A program made the position numbers and the translations under genes. The notes beneath the pieces were generated by a model, which was not told the origin of the DNA, did not search any database, and saw only the letters and a list, made by a program, of their open reading frames with translations. A DNA stretch of 16,122 bases from Candidatus Obscuribacterales bacterium (GTDB lineage Bacteria; Cyanobacteriota; Vampirovibrionia; Obscuribacterales; Obscuribacteraceae): positions 1-16,122 of the forward strand of contig JAKFVJ010000422.1 in assembly GCA_021732245.1 (NCBI GenBank), in the 5' to 3' direction. Below, one piece after another: positions 7,213 to 14,377 of this stretch. Position 1 is the stretch's first letter; every line of letters begins with the position of its first letter.

Positions 7213-7283
7213 AGCGGGTGAGGGGAATCGAACCCCTGTATGAAGCTTGGAAGGCTGCCGTTCTACCATTGAACTACACCCGC
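7210..7283 (-). tRNA. tRNA-Gly (TCC)
   Basis: On the minus strand the gene starts GCGGGTGTAGTTCAATGG and folds normally. The acceptor stem pairs 7277-7283 with 7214-7220, the D arm has GTTC/GAAC, the anticodon loop is CTTCCAA with anticodon TCC, and the T arm is AGGGG/CCCCT around TTCGATT. The discriminator is T and CCA is encoded (complement of 7210-7212). TCC with a modified wobble base would read GGA and GGG. One oddity is that the anticodon stem is GCAGC against GCTTC, which leaves a C-U mismatch at positions 28/42 where many related genes have a Watson-Crick pair. The other four pairs are intact, so it is probably functional. Confidence 0.96.
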
Positions 7284-7421
7284 ATTCAAGCACTGCATCA
7301 CATACTATCACAGGCGGCAATCACTAAATTTCGGTCAAGAAAAGCCTCATCTAAGCCCACAGTATGCGACAATTAACCTTCTTGACATTGAATGGGGTCT
7401 AGCCCCTGAAGAGGCTTTGGC

Positions 7422-7673
7422 ATGGCACAGCCTAAAGACCTGGAAATTCAGTATTACGCACTCTTGCGTGAGCAATCTGGGACGTCCTCGGAGTCCGTTA
7501 AGACCGTTGCTCAAACTGCCGGCGATCTTTATCAAGAATTAGCACAACGGCATGGCTTTTCTTTGCGAAAGGATCAGTTGAGGGTGGCCGTCAACGAAGA
7601 GTTCGCAAATTGGGAAAGACAACTTCACGACAACGACGTGGTGGTATTCATTCCACCAGTGGCCGGTGGTTAG
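7422..7673 (+). CDS. moaD: Molybdopterin synthase sulfur-carrier subunit
   Basis: MoaD is the small ubiquitin-like subunit of MPT synthase. Its C-terminal glycine is turned into a thiocarboxylate and donates sulfur to cyclic pyranopterin monophosphate. The 83-residue protein has the family form: IQYYALLREQSG near the N-terminus, a central LRVAVNEEFANW segment, then the DNDVVVFIPPVAGG ending with the essential Gly-Gly at 82-83. The ATG at 7422 is preceded by GAAGAGG (7408-7414), a good ribosome binding site. A short GGGG/CCCC stem at 7394-7406 lies just before it. This is the first gene of a five-gene molybdenum-cofactor operon and its stop is followed by the moaE start after one base. No MoeB-like activating enzyme is in the window. 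Confidence 0.95.
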   Translation: MAQPKDLEIQYYALLREQSGTSSESVKTVAQTAGDLYQELAQRHGFSLRKDQLRVAVNEEFANWERQLHDNDVVVFIPPVAGG

Positions 7674-7674
7674 C

Positions 7675-8118
7675 ATGTTCAAGTTATCAAAAACAATAAT
7701 TGAAATTGAACCACTGAAATCCGCCTTGTCCGATCCACGGGCAGGCGCTCTTACAACCTTTGAGGGCTGGGTACGCAATCACAACGAAGGACATGAAGTG
7801 ACCTTGCTTGAATATGAAGCAATGGAATCGTTGGCAACAAAAGAAGCCGAAAACATAATTGCTGAGGCTAAGGCAAAGTTTTCCATCTACAACGCCATTT
7901 GCGTACACCGAGAAGGTGCATTGCAAATTGGCGAATTAGCAGTTTGGCTTGGCGTGACTGCCGCGCATCGCGGTGAGGCCTTTGATGCCTGCCGATACAT
8001 TATCGACGAGATAAAAACTCGCCTGCCGATTTGGAAAAAAGAACACTACAAAAACGGAACTTCCGGCTGGGTTAATTGCCAATGCTCACACCCAGCCAAG
8101 GTAGGCGCGCATGAATAA
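7675..8118 (+). CDS. moaE: Molybdopterin synthase catalytic subunit
   Basis: MoaE binds two MoaD tails and converts cyclic pyranopterin monophosphate to molybdopterin by adding two sulfurs. The 147-residue product has the family signatures in order: GALTTFEGWVRNHNEG at about 24-39, the LLEYEAM segment, then VHREGALQIGEL, AAHRGEAFDACRYIIDEIK and LPIWKKE (118-123), which contain the substrate-binding His-Arg and the catalytic lysines. A GTG at 7666 could add three residues, but ATG at 7675 is better: it follows the moaD stop by one base, and the GGTGG at the end of moaD can serve as its ribosome binding site. The last eight bases overlap the start of moaA, indicating translational coupling. Confidence 0.96.
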   Translation: MFKLSKTIIEIEPLKSALSDPRAGALTTFEGWVRNHNEGHEVTLLEYEAMESLATKEAENIIAEAKAKFSIYNAICVHREGALQIGELAVWLGVTAAHRGEAFDACRYIIDEIKTRLPIWKKEHYKNGTSGWVNCQCSHPAKVGAHE

Positions 8119-9094
8119 GCTCGTCGACACCTTCGGCAGAAAACATACTTATCTGCGTATTTCAGTTACAGATCGCTGCAATTTGAGATGCTCATATTGC
8201 ATGCCTCCGGAAGGTCTTAACTGGAAGGAAAAGAGTGAGATTCTCACCTACGAGGAAATCATTCGTATAGCTCGTGTCTTTGTCGATCTCGGCATAACAA
8301 AAATTCGATTGACAGGCGGTGAACCCTTAGTTCGCAAAGACTTGCATGTGCTGATTGAGCATCTGTCTCAACTAAAAGGCATCAAGACAATTGCCATGAC
8401 AACAAATGCGGTTTTACTGTCGCAGCAAGCTGCCGCACTGAAAGCCGCCGGCTTGACGGCGCTCAATATCAGCTTAGACACCTTGCAAAAAACTCGCTTT
8501 ACCGAAATAACCAAACGCGATGACTACGACAATGTCATTCGCGGAATTGAAGTAGCACTCGAATCAGGATTTGCTCCGGTCAAGTTGAACGTCGTTGTCA
8601 TCAAAGGCTTCAATGACGATGAGTTGATTGATATCGTTAATTGGGCTAAGGACAAACCAATAAATGTTCGCTTCATCGAATATATGCCTTTCAAAGACAA
8701 TCACTGGCAGCCGGAAGGCGTCTTTCCTTATGCTGAAATGCGCAGCCAGATAGAGCAACAGTTCACCCTCGTGCCACTGGAAGCAGAACACGGGGCAGTC
8801 GCAAAAGACTTTGCCATTCAAAGACATGTTGGAACAGTGAGCTTTGTTACATCAATGACGGAAAGTTTCTGTCATACATGCAACAGGCTGCGTTTGACGG
8901 CAGACGGTTCAGTTAAATCGTGTTTGTTCTATTTGCCGGAGGTCAATCTGCGCGACGTTTTACGCAGGGGCATTACCGACGAAGATTTAGCTCTCATGAT
9001 TCAGTCAGCTGTTTTGATGAAGCCTGAAGCTCATCCCCCGATGGAAGAGCTGGCTACTGTGGCTAATAGATCAATGATTGAAATTGGTGGATAA
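8111..9094 (+). CDS. moaA: GTP 3',8-cyclase (radical SAM)
   Basis: MoaA starts cofactor synthesis by converting GTP to 3',8-cyclo-7,8-dihydro-GTP by radical chemistry. The 327-residue protein contains the radical SAM cluster motif C23-x3-C27-x2-C30 in DRCNLRCSYCMPP, the SAM-binding TGGEPLVR at 68-75, and the second 4Fe-4S site unique to MoaA (C254, C257 in FCHTCNRLRL and C271 in KSCLF). It ends in Ile-Gly-Gly, keeping the conserved C-terminal double glycine that reaches into the active site. Every residue expected for activity that I can check is present. Its start overlaps moaE by eight bases, and the next gene starts 12 bases after its stop. Being oxygen-sensitive, it suggests the cofactor is made under low-oxygen or well-protected conditions. 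Confidence 0.98.
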   Translation: MNKLVDTFGRKHTYLRISVTDRCNLRCSYCMPPEGLNWKEKSEILTYEEIIRIARVFVDLGITKIRLTGGEPLVRKDLHVLIEHLSQLKGIKTIAMTTNAVLLSQQAAALKAAGLTALNISLDTLQKTRFTEITKRDDYDNVIRGIEVALESGFAPVKLNVVVIKGFNDDELIDIVNWAKDKPINVRFIEYMPFKDNHWQPEGVFPYAEMRSQIEQQFTLVPLEAEHGAVAKDFAIQRHVGTVSFVTSMTESFCHTCNRLRLTADGSVKSCLFYLPEVNLRDVLRRGITDEDLALMIQSAVLMKPEAHPPMEELATVANRSMIEIGG

Positions 9095-9106
9095 CTGGAG
9101 ATAACC

Positions 9107-10024
9107 ATGCGTGACGTTTCAGCAAAAGTAAAAACATTGAGGACTGCTACGGCAAAATCCATCCTCAAAGTCAGTCCGGCCACGATTCAGATGATCAAGG
9201 ACGATAAAATCCCCAAAGGTGATCCACTACCGGTAGCAAAAGTCGCAGCAATCCAAGCGGCAAAAAACACAAGCCAAATAATTCCTTACTGTCACCCACT
9301 ACCCATTGATTATGTCGGGGTAGAGTTTGAATTGAACAAAGACTCAATTGAAATCTCTGCCACAGTCAAAGCGGTTTATAAAACCGGCGTCGAAATGGAA
9401 GCACTTACAGCTGCTTCCGTTGCTGCGCTCACAATTTACGATATGACAAAAATGCTGGACGAAGCAATGGAAATATCCAGCACCGTGCTTGTCAGCAAAA
9501 CAGGCGGCAAATCTGATTTCAGGCAGAAAGCCTCTGGGTTAAAAGCAGCAGTCATCGTTATGTCCGACACGATTGCTGCCGGAAAGAAAAGTGATGAATC
9601 CGGTCAGTTAATAGTTGATCGCTTAAAAAACGAAGGACTGGATGTAATCGATTATCAAGTAATCTCAGACGATCCTCAAAGCATTACGGCAACAATCAAC
9701 GAATATGCCGATGAAAAGAAAGTAGATTTGATAGTTACAACCGGCGGCACGGGCACAAGTCCACGCGATAATACACCGCAGGCTCTAGTCGATTTGCTGG
9801 ATCGTGAGATTCCCGGCATTGCCGAGACAATGCGAGCCTACGGACAAGAACGCACACCGTACTCCATGCTGTCACGCTCTATAGCCGGCACACGCGGCTC
9901 GACCCTAATAATCGCTCTACCGGGCTCCAAAGGAGGCGTTAGAGACTCTCTAGACGCAATATTTCCTGCCGTAGTTCATGTCTTCAAAATGCTGCGCGGC
10001 GGCAATCACGACACACGCAATTAA
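9107..10024 (+). CDS. Bifunctional MoaC - MogA/MoaB fusion (cPMP synthase plus MPT adenylyltransferase)
   Basis: One 305-residue frame joins two complete enzymes. Residues 1-135 are MoaC, which rearranges the MoaA product to cyclic pyranopterin monophosphate. They include MRDVSAKVKTLRTATA, IPKGDPLPVA, the IIPYCHPLP motif, KTGVEMEALTAASVAALTIYDMTK and the closing SKTGGKS. Residues 146-297 are the MogA/MoaB domain that adenylylates molybdopterin before metal insertion, with VIVMSDTI, LIVTTGGTGTSPRD (208-221) and LPGSKGGVRDSLD (271-283). The linker is only about ten residues. I recall such MoaC/MoaB fusions in other bacteria, so it is uncommon rather than new. The ATG at 9107 has GGAG about seven bases upstream. 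moeA starts six bases after the stop. Confidence 0.96.
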   Translation: MRDVSAKVKTLRTATAKSILKVSPATIQMIKDDKIPKGDPLPVAKVAAIQAAKNTSQIIPYCHPLPIDYVGVEFELNKDSIEISATVKAVYKTGVEMEALTAASVAALTIYDMTKMLDEAMEISSTVLVSKTGGKSDFRQKASGLKAAVIVMSDTIAAGKKSDESGQLIVDRLKNEGLDVIDYQVISDDPQSITATINEYADEKKVDLIVTTGGTGTSPRDNTPQALVDLLDREIPGIAETMRAYGQERTPYSMLSRSIAGTRGSTLIIALPGSKGGVRDSLDAIFPAVVHVFKMLRGGNHDTRN

Positions 10025-10030
10025 TTCATT

Positions 10031-11254
10031 ATGCTCACATACGAAGAAGCACTCCAAGAAATTCTTGCATATGTTCCACTGATGCCAACCAAACGGCTGA
10101 CGCTGGACACGCTGCCGGGCTTTGTCATATCAGAACCGGTTGTCGCCAACTTTGACATGCCTCTGTTCGATAATTCCGCAGTCGATGGTTTCGGAGTGTT
10201 CAGCAGCGATGACCAACTCGCTTCTGAAAGTGAACCATGTAAACTTACTCTTCAGGCTACTATCCAGGCAGGCGATCATGCTTCGCACGCGCTGAAGCCT
10301 AACAGTGCCCTGAAGATACTGACGGGCGCACCGGTGCCCGATAATGTTGATGCTGTCGTAATGAAAGAGTTTACAGAAGAAAGCAATAGTTCTGTTTTCA
10401 TCAAATGCTCAGCATCTCCTGGAATGAACATTCGTCGCAAAGGCGAAGAGTTTCAAGCGGGACAAACCATTTTGGAACCTGGAGTTTTAGCCAATGCTTC
10501 AGTTATTGGACTTCTAGCAACGCTCGGGTATTCATCATTTTCGGCCTACAAAAAACCCTCCGTAGCTGTAATTTCCACCGGAAATGAGTTAGTGCAGCCG
10601 GGACAGTCTTTGAAGCCCGGCCAAATTTACGACTCAAATTCGTTCGCTTTGTCAGCCGCGCTAAGTTCATTAGGCTTATTAGGCATAGATAAATTGCACG
10701 CCGAAGACAATCCGAACGACACACGCAAGACTCTCCGGAAGGCACTAAATGCCGACGTTGTAATTTCTTGTGGCGGCGTTTCTGTTGGTGACTATGACTT
10801 CGTCAAGGATATCGCCGAAGAGATAGGCATCAAGACTGTTTTCTGGAGAATTGCCATCAAGCCCGGTAAGCCGGTATATTTTGGAATTCTCGATACTAAT
10901 AATGTCCGCAAGCTTGTATTCGGGTTGCCCGGCAATCCAGTTTCAGCGCTTGTAACTTTTCATCAGTTAGTGAAGCCTGCCCTGATGAAGATGATGGGGC
11001 TAAGCTACCAACCGCTTAGATTAACAGCCAAGCTAACGGCACCGCTTAAAAAGCAAGCCGGACGAATGGAATTTGTCCGCGGCAAACTCACAACTGACGG
11101 AGGTCAGCTGTTGGTCAGCCCTGCCAAAGGACAAGACTCGCACATGATGGGCGGCATCGCTAAAGCCGATTGTTTAATCTACTTCCCGCTTGAATCTCAG
11201 CTGCTCAATGCCGGCGACCCGGTTACAGTCGAACAACTTAACTGGACACTTTAA
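10031..11254 (+). CDS. moeA: Molybdopterin molybdotransferase
   Basis: MoeA inserts molybdate into adenylylated molybdopterin, completing the cofactor; in this operon it receives substrate from the fused MogA/MoaB domain just upstream. The 407-residue protein has the usual four-domain MoeA layout. The N-terminal FDMPLFDNSAVDGFG is followed by KILTGAPVPDNVDAVVMKE and NIRRKGEEFQAG. The MogA-like central domain has VAVISTGNELVQPGQ, then VVISCGGVSVGDYDFVKD and WRIAIKPGKPVYFG, with VFGLPGNPVSALVTF after it. The C-terminal domain (about 330-407) is also present. Length is typical. The ATG has a poor ribosome binding site, so translation may depend on coupling to the gene before it. No terminator is visible after it, so the following small genes could be read from the same transcript. 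Confidence 0.97.
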   Translation: MLTYEEALQEILAYVPLMPTKRLTLDTLPGFVISEPVVANFDMPLFDNSAVDGFGVFSSDDQLASESEPCKLTLQATIQAGDHASHALKPNSALKILTGAPVPDNVDAVVMKEFTEESNSSVFIKCSASPGMNIRRKGEEFQAGQTILEPGVLANASVIGLLATLGYSSFSAYKKPSVAVISTGNELVQPGQSLKPGQIYDSNSFALSAALSSLGLLGIDKLHAEDNPNDTRKTLRKALNADVVISCGGVSVGDYDFVKDIAEEIGIKTVFWRIAIKPGKPVYFGILDTNNVRKLVFGLPGNPVSALVTFHQLVKPALMKMMGLSYQPLRLTAKLTAPLKKQAGRMEFVRGKLTTDGGQLLVSPAKGQDSHMMGGIAKADCLIYFPLESQLLNAGDPVTVEQLNWTL

Positions 11255-11327
11255 TAAAACAATTAATGTCCAAAATCCCCTGGTCTCCGGCTAGTAGCAA
11301 AAGCCAATGCACCCGAGGACGATTACC

Positions 11328-11777
11328 ATGCCATGCTTCGACCGTCAAACAAGCAAATTCACTAATCCCGAGTCAGCTTCAACCGACAACGTTAAGCAAG
11401 TTCAATTCGGCAGCGCATCATCTTATAGGGAACAAGTGTCTGCATTGCGACAAGATGATCGATTAAAAGAGTCTACCTACTCTTTTATGTTGGCGCAGAC
11501 CAATGATGATGTTTGCTATCCAACGGATGCTGACGACGCATTCGACAAATTTCGAATTTGCATTGAAACGAGCACGCTGCGCAAAGCTTTAAAAAGCAAA
11601 AATGCCGATGAGATCAAAGATGCATGCGATGAAATCAACAGTAATGGTGATGCCTGGGATGTGCACAGCCGACTAACTCCTGATGAGCAGTTAAAAGTAG
11701 AACTTCTGTATACGACAGACAAATCGGGTAAGCCAGTCGAACGGTTAATACCGAAAAAACAAAGGAAAGCAAACTAA
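11328..11777 (+). CDS. NGDA-motif small protein 1 (unrecognised family)
   Basis: I do not recognise this protein. From the preferred ATG at 11328, which has GAGGA at 11315-11319 nine bases upstream, it is 149 residues; an ATG at 11307 would add seven. It has no signal peptide or membrane segment. The N-terminal 65 residues are polar and low in complexity. The C-terminal 60 residues contain the motif INSNGDAWDVHSRL at 103-116, followed by an acidic-basic helix and SGKPVERL. The same arrangement recurs in the next two genes (INRNGDACLVYNRL and INNNGDAWAVYNKL, each followed about 20 residues later by GKPTYTL or GSPTYKL), so the three form a tandem family. It lies 73 bases after moeA with no visible terminator. 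No function is assigned. Confidence 0.7.
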   Translation: MPCFDRQTSKFTNPESASTDNVKQVQFGSASSYREQVSALRQDDRLKESTYSFMLAQTNDDVCYPTDADDAFDKFRICIETSTLRKALKSKNADEIKDACDEINSNGDAWDVHSRLTPDEQLKVELLYTTDKSGKPVERLIPKKQRKAN

Positions 11778-11857
11778 CTCATACACGTTTTCGTGTAAGT
11801 AGAAGAGAGAATTTACTTCGACTCAATCACTATCTATACTTCAATTATTAGCTGTCT

Positions 11858-11897
11858 GGGGGATTTTCCGTAATGCGGAGAACCTCAAATGTCCCCC
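11858..11897 (+). promoter_or_regulatory. Possible leader hairpin covering the ribosome binding site of NGDA gene 2
   Basis: An inner stem pairs 11864-11870 (TTTTCCG) with 11876-11882 (CGGAGAA, one G-U pair) around the loop TAATG. An outer stem pairs 11858-11863 (GGGGGA) with 11892-11897 (TCCCCC). The GGAG ribosome binding site is in the inner 3' arm and the ATG start (11889-11891) lies in the bulge between the stems. Such a fold would restrict translation until it opens. This is a by-eye fold; no energy was computed. Confidence 0.35.
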
Positions 11898-12347
11898 AAA
11901 GAAAGATACTGGCATTTATTTGATAGCGATTTAAAAATGAAATCGCTGCCGAAAGGTTTCACCGATCAAGTAGGTCTATTTGATCAAGAGGCACACAACG
12001 TCAGGCAAGAACTCGCCAGTTTTCACGAAATTCCTGCGGACTTCCCTGATGGTGTTCAACTTAGTAAGCAAGATACAGCACGGATCGACAAAGAGGCGCA
12101 GGATATTCACTGGGCACTCAACTACCCATCCTTCTCCCAAGTAGAATCCTGTTGCCGGTTAATCAATAGAAATGGCGACGCGTGCCTGGTCTACAACCGT
12201 CTACCCAGAATAGATCAGGAAAGACTGCAACTTCAAGTTGCCGGCAATATGATTGGCAAGCCAACATACACACTTGAAAGAAAAGACGTCTTTCCAGGAC
12301 GCTACACCATGGACATCCCATTTCGACCCAGCAATCCATCATATTGA
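11889..12347 (+). CDS. NGDA-motif small protein 2 (unrecognised family)
   Basis: This is a 152-residue protein of no family I know. The N-terminus (MSPKERYWHLFDSDLKMK) does not resemble that of its neighbours. The C-terminal part carries the shared motif as INRNGDACLVYNRL (92-105), with Cys in place of the Trp of the other two copies, then a charged helix and IGKPTYTLERK (122-132), and a short Pro-rich tail. A pair of cysteines precedes the motif (VESCCRL). No signal peptide or membrane span is seen. The ATG at 11889 has GGAG about ten bases upstream, partly inside a possible hairpin that also covers the start codon. Gene 3 follows after 22 bases. Between gene 1 and this gene is a 111-base gap. 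Confidence 0.7.
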   Translation: MSPKERYWHLFDSDLKMKSLPKGFTDQVGLFDQEAHNVRQELASFHEIPADFPDGVQLSKQDTARIDKEAQDIHWALNYPSFSQVESCCRLINRNGDACLVYNRLPRIDQERLQLQVAGNMIGKPTYTLERKDVFPGRYTMDIPFRPSNPSY

Positions 12348-12369
12348 CTAATACTAGAAGGAGTTTGAT

Positions 12370-12885
12370 ATGCCCAATCATGAACGACCAGAGACTCTGG
12401 AGTCTACTAGGACAGTTCCCCTTGCAGGAACCATGCTAAAACTCTCTGACAGGGAGCTTTTAGAGCTATATCGCCAAATCAACAAGCGCGAAATTATGCC
12501 CAAACCCACGGACACAAAAACACATAAACAATCTGCAGAGACACGAATAGCTCAAGAGGCAGAACAGCTTCACAATCATCTATCTGCCACAGCCAGGCTC
12601 GCCGTCTTAATCATACCGGACCCTACAGAAATGCTCTTTCGCAGAATTAATAATAACGGCGACGCGTGGGCTGTCTATAACAAGTTGTCTGAAATTGACC
12701 GCGACAAAATAATCATGTCCATCGGAGTCGACAAACACGGTAGTCCCACGTATAAGCTAAACGAAAAATTACTTACTTCGATTCAATTTGAATCAACGGA
12801 TTTACCTTTTCCACTGATTCTGACTGCAAAGCCTGCTTGTCTGATTCAAGGTCTTTTAAATAGGCATCCCAAAAGTCGGTACTAA
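12370..12885 (+). CDS. NGDA-motif small protein 3, C-terminus overlapping the convergent hydrolase
   Basis: The third tandem member, 171 residues as drawn. The start is secure: ATG at 12370 with AAGGAG at 12358-12363, six bases away. A helical first part with LSDRELLELYRQINKRE is followed by the family motif INNNGDAWAVYNKL (93-106), a charged helix and HGSPTYKLNEK ending near residue 134. At exactly that point the frame enters the 3' end of the convergent hydrolase gene and continues for 113 bases as antisense of it. The last 37 residues (LPFPLILTAKPACLIQGL and so on) have no counterpart in the other copies. The ancestral stop was probably lost, giving an incidental tail. Function unknown. 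It is the last gene on the plus strand before the minus-strand xdh unit. Confidence 0.68.
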   Translation: MPNHERPETLESTRTVPLAGTMLKLSDRELLELYRQINKREIMPKPTDTKTHKQSAETRIAQEAEQLHNHLSATARLAVLIIPDPTEMLFRRINNNGDAWAVYNKLSEIDRDKIIMSIGVDKHGSPTYKLNEKLLTSIQFESTDLPFPLILTAKPACLIQGLLNRHPKSRY

Positions 12886-14377
12886 CAAGCTCGATAGCAT
12901 CGAGCATTTTTTGATGGTCGCCGCTTTCCATTGGTCCAAAGAATTTGGCTAGTCGTCCTGTGGTCGTTAGCTGTCCGAGTTGCTCTTTGCGCTTTTGGAT
13001 GCGGTTGGCAATTCGCTTGCCAACAATTGGTCCTGTCGATTTTGAAGCGTCCATTCTTTGCCCGACACCTGCAAAGGTCAAATGATTAGCACCTTTAATG
13101 TCCACAAGGTACTTGTTTCCCGCAGGGCTATCCAAATATGGCGCACGTCTGTCCTTCGGCATCGTCCAACCAGTTTGATCAAGACTGCCTGTCATAAACA
13201 TTGCCGGTCCGTGAAGACCTTTCCAAGAAAATTTGTTGTCAAAGCCAAAATCACGAGGTCTGTGCTTTATGCCTTGGGGCGATATTACAAGTATTGCCGC
13301 CACTCGACCATCATATGGATTCTTAACCTTAGCAGAAGCAATCTTAGGCACGGTTGCACCACCCAAGAGCATAGAGGTAAATGCGCCATATGAATGTCCG
13401 CCCAAACCAACATGCGACGTGTCCATCATGGCAGGAATTGATATTTGAATTGATTGCAGCGAGGACAGAATCAACTTGATGTCAGCGACGCGATTTGCCC
13501 AGCCGGAATAATCAGTCGGCAGGACTCTCAAAGTGGACTTCAGAGTCTGAAATAACTGCTCTTTATTTGCTGTGTTGGTAATTGCATCGGCATGCGATGG
13601 CTGAATACAAACAAAACCATTCTTAACCCAATGGCTGATCAGGTACCCGTATCCATCCTTAGACCCACCTGCTCCGTGCGAAAAGATGATTACTGGAAAT
13701 TTTCCTTCCTCTGTGGGATACGAAATTCGCATATGCAGATCTTTATTGCGTTGCTTATCATGCAAAACAAAATCGTCCACTGAGGCAATGCCATCAACTG
13801 CAAAGGTAGGCAGACAACACATCATTGCCGCGAAAAGGAATCCTACGACTAACAACTTTTTGACAATCACTCTAAAATGCAGGTTATCAACAAGAGCTGT
13901 GACGCCACTTTCTGGACTCAAAAACGGTTCTGTTTCGCCATTTTCTTCGTATCCTAGACGGCGGTACCAGGCTAGTAACTCGTCACGCGGAGAAAGAACG
14001 GAACCCCTTGCAGTGTGACAGCCAAACACTTTAGTAGCATGCTCTTCTGCAGCTGCGAACAGTTGTTTGCCAACGCCTTTGCTCTGCAAATCCGGATCAA
14101 TAGCCAACATTCCCAGGTACGCTTGTCCGTTTTTCAAGTTATCTACGCAAATACATCCTGCCAGCACCTTGGAACCGTTCTCTTCTATTTCCGCTACCAA
14201 CAGTGCCCGATCTTCGTTCTTGAGAATTCCGTGCAATTGCTCAATTGTAATTCTTGGTCCTTTTACCAGACTATACTCGTTAGTCCAAGAACCTGTTGCC
14301 TTACCGCCACGATAGGCGTATTGAATAATTCTTTCCAAAGGTACTACATCATTCTCGACAGCCAATCTAGTTTGCAT
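12773..14377 (-). CDS. GNAT acetyltransferase fused in frame to an exported alpha/beta hydrolase
   Basis: A single 534-residue frame holds two proteins. Residues 1-170 are a GNAT N-acetyltransferase, with the acetyl-CoA loop LAIDPDLQSKGVGKQLF at 91-107 (Q98-x-x-G-x-G) and the typical end WYRRLGY ... LHFRVIVKK. Residues 171-195 then read like a signal peptide (VKKLLVVGFLFAAMMCCLP, TFA). Residues 200-534 are an alpha/beta hydrolase of the dienelactone-hydrolase or PAF-acetylhydrolase kind: FPVIIFSHGAGG at 227-238, nucleophile Ser329 in GGHSYG, Asp400 in TGSLDQTG and His432 in GANHLTF. It may be two genes: GTG at 13870 (codon 170) could start the hydrolase separately. Its start overlaps xdhC by 11 bases, which places it downstream in the xdh unit. 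Substrates are unknown. Confidence 0.8.
   Translation of the reverse strand: MQTRLAVENDVVPLERIIQYAYRGGKATGSWTNEYSLVKGPRITIEQLHGILKNEDRALLVAEIEENGSKVLAGCICVDNLKNGQAYLGMLAIDPDLQSKGVGKQLFAAAEEHATKVFGCHTARGSVLSPRDELLAWYRRLGYEENGETEPFLSPESGVTALVDNLHFRVIVKKLLVVGFLFAAMMCCLPTFAVDGIASVDDFVLHDKQRNKDLHMRISYPTEEGKFPVIIFSHGAGGSKDGYGYLISHWVKNGFVCIQPSHADAITNTANKEQLFQTLKSTLRVLPTDYSGWANRVADIKLILSSLQSIQISIPAMMDTSHVGLGGHSYGAFTSMLLGGATVPKIASAKVKNPYDGRVAAILVISPQGIKHRPRDFGFDNKFSWKGLHGPAMFMTGSLDQTGWTMPKDRRAPYLDSPAGNKYLVDIKGANHLTFAGVGQRMDASKSTGPIVGKRIANRIQKRKEQLGQLTTTGRLAKFFGPMESGDHQKMLDAIELVSTDFWDAYLKDLESDKQALQSESVEKVNPLIQIESK

Noticed and set aside
7382..7387. TTGACA upstream of moaD, a perfect -35 box
   Set aside because: No acceptable -10 hexamer lies 16-18 bases downstream; the region there is the GGGG/CCCC stem and the moaD ribosome binding site.
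7284..7421. Search for a molybdenum-cofactor riboswitch before moaD
   Set aside because: The leader between tRNA-Gly and moaD is only about 140 bases and shows just one short stem; I could not fit the conserved Moco riboswitch architecture to it.
11782..11797. Small hairpin TACACG-TTTT-CGTGTA after NGDA gene 1
   Set aside because: The stem is only six pairs, AT-rich at the base, and no T run follows, so it is unlikely to be an intrinsic terminator.
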